Shown here: piece by piece, positions 57,401 through 64,000 of the stretch
Position numbering within the stretch: position 1 is the stretch's first letter
Layout of the letters: every line of letters starts with the position of its first letter
Source: Pterois miles
Taxonomy: Eukaryota; Chordata; Actinopteri; Perciformes; Scorpaenidae
DNA length: 64,000 nt
Assembly: GCA_947000775.1 (NCBI GenBank)
Contig: CAMQGK010000327.1
Location: 15,709,501-15,773,500 of the forward strand
Direction of reading: 5' to 3'
The notes under the pieces: model-generated
Databases searched by the model: none
Told to the model about the DNA's origin: nothing
The model's input: only the letters and a program-made list of their open reading frames with translations
Position numbers and translations under genes: made by a program

Positions 57401-57882
57401 CCTGGTAGATAATGACACAGTTTTAAAACCTTTGTGGTGTATTTGCCCTAACCCCTAAAATGGCTCACACATGTTCAGTTATTTAGTTTCTATTCACCTG
57501 AAAAAAACGTACACTAATGTTTGCTTTTCTAGAATCACGCTTTCAGCTGGTCAAAGAGAGCAAGACATGGGAAGATGCCTTGAACCACTGCAGGTGCCAG
57601 AACATGGACCTGGCTTCCATCGTTAACGAAGAAACCCAGGCCTGGGCTGAGCTGGAGGCCAAGAATGCCAACACCCCCTTTGTGTGGCTGGGTCTTCGCT
57701 ACACCTGTGCCCTCAACTTCTGGTTCTGGGTCGATGATCAGCGCTTAACATTCAATCGCTGGGATCAAAATAGCGAGACAGGAAAGTGTGACATGAGTGG
57801 TGCCATGGACAAAGAAGAGGACCATCTCTGGTTCATTAAGTCTGACAACAGAGAGTATAATTTCATCTGCGCAAATTATTGA
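54416..57882 (+). CDS. Secreted lectin: F-type lectin domain fused to C-type lectin domain
   Basis: Four coding exons, 54416-54449, 55144-55432, 55567-55712 and 57533-57882, splice in frame to 272 residues. Residues 1-16 (MLWSLLFISLITLCNA) are a signal peptide with its own small exon. Residues about 20-155 form an F-type lectin (fucolectin/eel-agglutinin, F5/8C-like) domain: ERAIDGNQST, CAHT, SWWRIDLLGVYRISSISIYN, RYITV, LCEVKIFG. Residues about 157-272 are a C-type lectin-like domain: W169, ALNHC, TPFVWLGLRYTC, FWFWVDDQ, FNRWDQ, and terminal NFICANY. Sequons at N23, N48, N102, N111 and N128 suggest glycosylation. The fucose motif (His, then Arg-x-Asp-x4-Arg) keeps His54 but has Lys81 for the first Arg and no second Arg; the C-type domain lacks EPN/QPD and WND. 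Intron 3 contains a Penelope insertion. Likely role (inference): innate recognition or binding in mucus or plasma. Confidence 0.85.
56228..57245. mobile_element. MITE copy split by a Penelope-like insertion
   Basis: In lectin intron 3. It starts TTAAAGGGGACCTATTATGC, the same end as the MITE at 6730-7105 but reversed, and continues after the insertion with GAAGTCCCACCTTTTCTTCC and TGGTGATGTCACC, which match the complement of that element. Confidence 0.65.
56297..57053 (+). mobile_element. Penelope-like retroelement fragment with GIY-YIG remnant
   Basis: The 757 bases between TGTGCATGTAAAAGC (56282-56296) and TGTGCATATAAAAGC (57054-57068), a 15-base target duplication with one mismatch. An open frame at about 56576-56725 reads KQLLNRRMAQHRRANSSGLD and HLRYKGHTFKDNNMHILDRE, continuing frame-shifted into GLRHWIV: the downstream half of the GIY-YIG endonuclease domain of Penelope elements. 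The ends carry inverted GAAGAAGCTTCTT and AAGTGAAACATCTTCAAGAA blocks. Reverse transcriptase is missing; a dead 5'-truncated copy. Confidence 0.75.
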
Positions 57883-58141
57883 GAGAAATTACTGTTTTTC
57901 TCAGCTCTTTAGTTTTATTTGGATGAGAATCAGAGGTTCTGTTGTGTTGTGACAAATTCTCCTCAAATGTGAGTTGTAGGCGATGGGTTCAGGCTCATGA
58001 TGGGATTGAGTATTGTTTTTAACTGCGACAGTTTATTTTGTTTTTCTCTGTATTTTCGCCCTTGCATGCACTCACTTTGTAAAATGGTTGTGTGTTCAAA
58101 GTTGTGTCACTATATCCTTCCTTGTAATTCATGATATTATC

Positions 58142-58143
<2 letters not shown>

Positions 58144-58176
<33 letters not shown>
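58144..58176. repeat. ATA trinucleotide microsatellite
   Basis: Eleven or so tandem ATA/TAA units in the 3' UTR of the lectin gene. A second TTA-type run lies at about 58638-58665. Confidence 0.85.
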
Positions 58177-58505
58177 TGAGAGCCTCATGTTTTTGCTGTT
58201 GTAAGACTTTCGCTGTGACGTTAGAACATTGAGAAGGGCTTTTTTATTCTTCTCTTGAAAATGGATCCTGGCATTTGACTGGACTATCCATATTATGTTG
58301 ATTAATTCTGATAAGAAAAATATACTAATTCATTTCATGTTTTATTTTATGTGGCCACATGTATTTTGTATACCTTTGCTGACGTATAAATATATACATC
58401 AGCAAAATATATATTTTTAAAAATTTATTTTGATTGAATGGCATGATATAGGCAATGGTTTATGGGTTCACTTTTAGGATATATGACGATGTTGGTATCC
58501 GTTAA

Positions 58506-58511
58506 AATAAA
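58506..58511 (+). terminator. Candidate polyadenylation signal of the lectin gene
   Basis: AATAAA about 625 bases after the lectin stop codon and just before the repeat copy at 58520. Confidence 0.45.
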
Positions 58512-58519
58512 AGCTCAGG

Positions 58520-59260
58520 TGTATTTATAAAGTGCTCCGGGGATGACATGTACAACCAGGAAGTTAGCATCATCCTTGGTTCCCTCGACAAAAAGCAAAT
58601 GGGATTTTTCCATTGGGTCTTGGGTTATTGCAGAAAATATTTATTATTATTATTATTATTATTTATAGTTTATGATATTTAAACATTTTCTTCAGCAAGA
58701 TAATCTCCAACAATTTTATGATTTCTGAAGTGTAAATTCAATACCTGAAGTAAAAAGCTAATAGGCTATAAACTAAGTACACCACGGTTGGCCATGCACA
58801 AGAGTACGAGGCAGAAAAGTTGCTCTGATGTTGTTTAGTCTGGTGCCTTCAAATGGGGTTGTGTTTTTTGTTTTCTTTGGAAATTTATAAAATGTCTGAG
58901 AAAAATATTGATATTCTAACAACCTCATCTTTAATTATGCCTTTGCATTTCCTAAATTGTTAGCCTCTGTGGCATCTAGACTCAGACAGTAACGTTAATA
59001 TTGCCGTTGCTTAGCAGCAGTGTTCTTCATGACTTTAGCCACTTGTTAGCAACCGCTTTTTTAAAGACACATAAAGGCTTCCCAGTTCATGAGTGAGGCA
59101 TTTATTGATATATTTTGTGTCGTGAAACAAAGCTTTAAAATCTCCTCAGCTTGTGTTAACCACAGACCTTATTTTAGTGATCTAACTAAAAGCTCATTCA
59201 TTCAAAAAAAAAAACAAAAAAAAAAAAAACACTTCCAAACGAAGGAACCGGAAGTACAAA
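58520..59260 (+). repeat. Interspersed repeat, copy 2 (pair with 51330-51870)
   Basis: Direct-orientation copy of the 51.3 kb repeat, longer because of a TTA microsatellite and about 100 extra bases in the middle. It ends with GGAACCGGAAGTAC, an ETS-type motif, about 390 bases upstream of the C8orf76 start codon. Confidence 0.7.
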
Positions 59261-59647
59261 AATGCTAACTCATTTCCGGGTTTTAGGACTCATTTCCTGC
59301 AAAACTCTATTTCATGTAAATATTGGGAGCAGTTCATATTCATGCATAGGTTCACTTATCGTGTGTAGGCTATTTGTTCGGGTATATTTTGGGAATCCGT
59401 CTAAAAGGTCAGATGTATTTATTCATCCTCGTTATGTCGACGTGTGTGTTTTCATCATGGGTCGGAACCTTTCAGCCCGGAACTATTAACCCCGGATGGT
59501 GTATTCGTCGTGCACTTTAAGGGTAAGGCCTGGGTAGCCATGATGGTGTAAACAAACAGTGCACGAGCTTCAGCTAGCTGTGTTCAGTTGTTTTCAGACA
59601 CGTTTACCCATTAAAACTGAGGCATTGGTCGTATTTGTCAGTTCCAG
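59261..59647 (+). promoter_or_regulatory. C8orf76 promoter / 5' UTR
   Basis: CpG-containing DNA (TCCGGGTTTTAGG, GTCGACGTGTG, CCCGGAACTATTAACCCCGG) between the repeat and the first ATG of C8orf76. ETS-like CCGGAAGT at 59248-59255 lies just outside. An upstream short frame (59262-59489) shows no family and is not called a gene. Confidence 0.4.
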
Positions 59648-62600
59648 ATGGAGATATTCGGAAGCACGTTTGATGACTCGATGTTTTCGGAGGCGAGAAA
59701 CCGGGTCTCTGTGGCTCTGTCCTCTTATAACGCCAAACTGTGTGAGCCGGAGGTGAGTCTGTTCAATATAAACTTCACTGGTTATTATTGCAAACAGCTG
59801 CAGTGTGGGAGACCTGCACTAAAGTGTGTGGAGGTAATGCTGGACGTGGATGAAGTTACGCTGTCTTAGAGGCTCTGTGACGGGAGAAAGTCATAATCTA
59901 AAAGAAGCCGCTAGCTACTTAGCTAGCAAGCTAAGATTGAATTGACTCATTACCCTCTGAGACCCACAAAAGACCTGGGAGACAGCAGGTCAACAGTAGA
60001 AACCATGTACTGAAAGCTGGGAACCAAATAAACAAACCAAATAAAGTGTAAAAGGGTTAAGAACAGTATGATAGAAGTATTGTGCCTCATAAGTTGTTGC
60101 AGCAATTTCGGGGTTGTTATCATTTGTTACACAGACCTTGTGCTAAAGTTAACCATTTTATTCTAGTTGAGAATTGATCAAAGTAATTATAATATGGTAT
60201 GATAATAATCAACAATCCCTAAAATGTACCACATTAATTCAGCCAAACTTTGAGGAACACCATAGAAAAAGCCATGCTATAATTTGGTATCAAAAACTTT
60301 TGATATTTGGAGATTTCTGCAAGAATTGCATTTTTCAGCGGCATGCACTTCTGTTGTGTAAACTGCTTAGAAACACCCTTATTGTCAATCTACCCAGGAA
60401 ATAACCCTAACCCCATCCATCCTCTGAATGGTCTAGGTCTCTAGTTTGTGGATGTAAATTTTCAGATGTGATTATCCTAGAGGTCACCACAGGTCATTTT
60501 GTACAGTGAGGTCAAATTTAAAAAAATGGTCTTTTGGACTGGATTACTAGATGGACTGTTTTTAGGACCCCAGTATGCAGGAATGTTCAAACCATTTTTA
60601 AAATAGAAAAATATCACATTTATACTGCATGAAAAAAAAAACGGCATGGTGTCTGCCCCTAAACTGTGTGGAATTAGCTAAATGTGGGCATGCCTGTAAA
60701 GGGGAGACTTGTGGGTACCCATAGAACCTAATTTCATTCATATATCTTGAGGTCAAAGGTCAAGGGACCCCTTTGAAATAGCCTTGGCAGTTTTTCCTTG
60801 CCAAAATTTAGCCCAAATGTGGAGCATTATTTATCCACCTTGCTGACAAGCTAGTGTGATTGCTAGCGCGGTTGGTACTAATGGATTCTTTCGGTTTTCT
60901 AGTTTCATATGATATCTGTACCTTCACTCTAGCTCTAAAACTTAACTTCCTACAGCCACTGAAAGACAGTAAAGTCGGTCAGGATCATCTGCAATCCTGC
61001 TGGTTAAACGGCATACAACGAACACATTCACATAAAAAAGATAAGAAGAAAACCAAAACAATAATCACAGATTCAGAGATCAACATGGGCCATGAAAAGA
61101 CAAAAAATATATAAGATATACACTAAATAAATATATAAGATTATATAAAATAAACCAAACTATAAATACTATGTAACACAATCAAGCTGTTCATACAATT
61201 CAAGCATAAAGACTGGGATTAAAACACCAAAAGTTTCTATCACCATTATGGGCAATGTTAACACACTGATATTAGGCTAGTGTATATATTTAGCAGTAAA
61301 TTTCCTTTCTTCTTTTTTTCTCCCATGCTATTGTATCTAGCTAAATACTAACTTTGGTCATATGACCTTTGCATGCAGAGAAACACTTAAATGACATTTG
61401 GTGAATATGTAGTTTATTTCTGTATTCAGTGATTTTTGTTAAACATTGCTTCACATTATATTTGTGGTACTCTGTGTGTAACTAATACATTGTGCATGAA
61501 GTGTTTTTTTTTAAATTGCTGTCTCCTCTTGTTTCTCTCTGCAGTGGTTCTGTGAGAGTACTGCTCTTGATACAGATGATCCTTTGGAGAAGCAGAAAAT
61601 CTATAAGTTTCGAGGTGACTTGGCTGTGAGACAGGGGAACCACCAGGTAATTAAACAGTCATTCAGTTTAATCATTCACCTCTAATTTCAACGATTATGA
61701 TTTTTCAGTTACGCTGCCAAACTACCAGTGAATTTATTGAGAAGTTACATAAAAATAAGCAGAAGCTCCCAGTTCAGTGTCCTTCAGAAATTTACATTTT
61801 ATCAGCCAGCTCGTTATGGGATTACGGTACTATGCAGCAGCACTGTTGTCTTGGGCCAATATTTGAATGTTTCTGTGGAGCTGCTGCTGAGATACCAACA
61901 TACATAACTTACATTGATTGATTAGATTTTAGATAGATTCAGTTTATTTTGAATATGGAACAAATAATAAGAAAACAAAACAAGAATAACCAATATGCTA
62001 TATGAACAGTAAACATATACAACAAATTCTAAATAAATAAATATTATATGTCAGAAAAAGAGTAGGCATAAGTAAACACTTATATTGTCCTAATCCGTTC
62101 TATAGACTAAATTATTAACTTAATGTTTACCATATAAAATGGGATATACGTAGATTACATAATTCCTGTAATGTACACATTAACATAACTGCACAAAAGG
62201 AATATATTTTTTTTTAGCACCATGGCCTCAGTAAGAATGTCACCAGTTCAAACCCAGCTTGGGGCACTTCTGTGTGGAGTTTGCATGTTCTCCCCTTGTT
62301 AGCCTGGGTTTTCTCCAGGTTTTCCAGTTTCCTCCCACAATCCAAAGACTTGCAGGTTAATTTGTTGACTCTAAATTGCCCGTAGATGTGAACGTGAGTG
62401 TGAATGGTTGTCTGTCTCTATATGTCAATGCTGTTAGAGTCTGACGATCTGTCCAGGGTGCACTCCACCTTCGCCCAATGTTAGCTGGGATCAGCTAAGA
62501 CTTAAAACACATTTAACCACATTACACTGAAACTCCTTATGAAAAATAACCAGGTTGAATTGTTTGAATATTAAATACAACTGTAATCTTCTGTATTTGA

Positions 62601-62816
62601 ACAGCACACTTCGTGCTGTCATGATATGTAATCATACACACACTTTATCTGATAATGGGTGGGTGGGTTTAGAAAGCCTTTGATGCATACAGCAGCTGCC
62701 TAGAGTGGATCGCCGACAACAACCTGACCATCAGAAGAGATGTACTGGAGGGAATGGCTCGGTGCTGCACCAAACTGGGACAGAGAGACAGAGCGCTGGA
62801 CTTCGCTGACCTACTG
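59648..62816 (+). CDS. c8orf76: C8orf76 orthologue, N-terminal three exons (gene continues past window)
   Basis: Exons 59648-59752, 61545-61646 and 62673-62816 join in frame (all phase 0) for 117 residues; the last ends at a donor (CTG then GTAATT), so the gene runs beyond the window. FGSTFDDSMF, SYNAKLCEPEWFCE, KFRGDLAVRQGNHQKAFDAY and RRDVLEGMARCCTKLGQRDR match the start of human C8orf76, a TPR-like protein of unsettled function. The repeated helix-turn-helix spacing (KFRGDLA..., ARCCTKLG...RALDFA) fits a tetratricopeptide fold. In human it lies next to ZHX1; here a lectin gene intervenes. Confidence 0.88.
60480..60960. repeat. Interspersed repeat with reversed hAT-like segment
   Basis: In C8orf76 intron 1. 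TTGAGGTCAAAGGTCAAGGG and flanking sequence belong to a common dispersed fish repeat; 60790-60960 reads as the complement of the middle of the 37084-37573 element (TTAGAGCTAGAGTGAAG on minus). Confidence 0.5.
62255..62500 (+). mobile_element. LINE 3' tail resembling L2
   Basis: In C8orf76 intron 2. GTGTGGAGTTTGCATGTTCT, TCCTCCCACAATCCAAAGAC, GACTCTAAATTGCCCGTAGA, GTCCAGGGTGCACTCC and GCCCAATGTTAGCTGGGATC are the shared fish LINE tail also seen at 46455. Confidence 0.7.
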
Positions 62817-62854
62817 GTAATTCTTCTATGAACACTTTCACTGAAAGGTTTTCT

Positions 62855-63171
62855 AGAAGAAGAAGAAGAAGAAGATTTTCCTTTATTAGTCCCGCGAGGG
62901 GAAATTCAATTTTTTTCACTCTGTTAACTTATACACACACATGCACAAACAGGTCCATATACATGCAACAATGGAGAGATGTCAGAGTGAGGGGGCTGCT
63001 CCTGACAAGCGCCCCGAGCAGTTGGGGGTTTGGTGCCTTGCTCAGGGGCAGTGCCCAAGAGGTAAACTGGCACCTCTCCAGCTACCAGTTCTTGTTCCAT
63101 GTCGGGACTTGAACCGGTGACCCTCCGGTTCCCAAGCCAACTCCCTACAGACTGAGCTACTGCCGCCCCTA
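62855..63171 (-). mobile_element. tRNA-derived SINE, copy 3 (best preserved)
   Basis: Minus strand: GGGGCGGCAGTAGCTCAGTC (A-box region), ACCGGTTCAAGTCCCGACAT (B-box), then TAATAAAGGAAAATC and a CTT repeat. Nearly intact, and useful as reference for the corrupted copies at 12131 and 19278. Confidence 0.85.
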
Positions 63172-63184
63172 TGTAGAGCAGTGT

Positions 63185-63600
63185 CCCTACCATGTGTATA
63201 TATAGATAGATAGAGGTGTGTGTGTCTGTGTGTGTCTGTGTGCATATATAGATAGATGATTGACAGTATATAGACATATACAGTGAAATATAAACGCAAC
63301 ACTTTTGTTTTTGCTCCCATTTTTTATGTGCTGAAGTCAAACATATAAGGCCTTTTGTGTCTATGTACACAAAAGGCCTATTTCTCTCAAATATTGTTCA
63401 CAAATTTGTCTAAATCTGTGTTAGTGAGCATTTGTCCTTTGCCGAAATAATCCATCCACCTCACAGGTGTGGCATATCTAGATGCTGATTAGACAGCATG
63501 ATTATTGCACAGGTGAGCCTTAGACTGGTCACAATAAAAGCCCACTCTATATGACTGGTGGTCTACAACCATTACCTACATTACTACTAGCTTTTACTGT
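63185..63600. repeat. Microsatellite followed by dispersed repeat with hairpin
   Basis: TAGATAGATAGA and TGTGTGTCTGTGTG tracts (63195-63256) precede a repeat starting CAGTGAAATATAAACGCAAC. A perfect 13-base hairpin, AGGCCTTTTGTGT at 63348-63360 and its complement at 63367-63379, has a 6-base loop. The repeat is a widely dispersed vertebrate DNA-element fragment; class not certain. From 63600 to 64000 I see nothing further; it is C8orf76 intron. Confidence 0.5.
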
Positions 63601-64000
63601 GTACATATGCATATAGAATGTGTATTATAGTGTATGTTACACACCGTGACTATAATAGTAATGCTCAATTCTCATGCCATTGCTTTTTATTCATAGTATG
63701 TTAATTATTTGGTTTGCTCTTCAGCTAATAAAGATGACTGTTGGTGCCTTTATGAGCCCTAGGAAGCTCTGATCTTAAAGCTTGGATGTCAAACAGGAAT
63801 CTTATTGTCAGTCTTCTGGTTTAAATTGTCCACCAATGTAGCTCATTATTGTAGTCTGTGTGGGCAATTTTCTCTTAAAATTGTGGATGTGTTTCCTCGC
63901 ACATGAACGCACATCCCTTTTTCATGTATGAGATCATAACACTGATAAAGCTAAAGCTGATTAAATGTTACCTGTGATAGATATCTGAAGGAGCAAGTTG

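Noticed and set aside
63042..63370. Minus-strand frames of 92-148 codons
   Set aside because: They lie in a SINE plus microsatellite; the peptide is translation of the tRNA-like SINE head and the TG/GATA tracts.

Overview
The window is nuclear DNA from a ray-finned (teleost) fish. Genes are split into short exons with GT/AG introns, the proteins closely match vertebrate families, and introns and intergenic DNA are full of typical fish repeats: hAT-like non-autonomous elements with 8-bp target duplications, tRNA-derived SINEs with GAA/CTT-repeat ends, tails resembling L2-clade LINEs, and a Penelope-like fragment. Nothing prokaryotic or viral was seen.

Layout. (1) 0.7-3.5 kb, plus: CCDC127, complete. 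(2) 5.9-7.4 kb, minus: two exons that splice in frame into the C-terminal part of a gene I do not recognise. (3) 9.0-11.1 kb, minus: MRPL32, complete. (4) 13.5-18.0 kb, plus: PSMA2, complete and head-to-head with MRPL32, but with about 2.4 kb of repeat-filled DNA between the two start codons. (5) 18.6-37.7 kb, plus: ATAD2 in 29 coding exons plus a candidate 15-nt microexon. (6) 39.4-47.7 kb or further, plus: ZHX1 in seven coding exons, five homeodomains, no C2H2 zinc fingers. (7) 54.2-58.5 kb, plus: a secreted lectin joining an F-type lectin domain to a C-type lectin domain. (8) 59.6 kb to beyond the window edge, plus: the first three coding exons of the C8orf76 orthologue.

ATAD2, ZHX1 and C8orf76 are neighbours on human 8q24.13, and MRPL32/PSMA2 are neighbours on human 7p14. 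CCDC127 is on human 5p15.33. The window therefore joins three conserved blocks, with the lectin gene placed between ZHX1 and C8orf76. Apart from the lectin the genes are housekeeping or chromatin genes: mitochondrial ribosome, 20S proteasome, AAA+/bromodomain chromatin factor, homeodomain repressor. They do not form one pathway.

Most worth a second look: the two-domain lectin, whose fucose-binding motif and C-type calcium motifs both look degenerate and which sits between two direct copies of one repeat; the zinc-finger-less, intron-split ZHX1; the nested transposon insertions with intact target duplications; and a stretch near 19.4 kb of G/C homopolymers that looks like assembly error. Exon boundaries were read by eye from splice consensus and reading-frame continuity, and no alignment was run. 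Statements about human or other-family proteins are from memory of those families.
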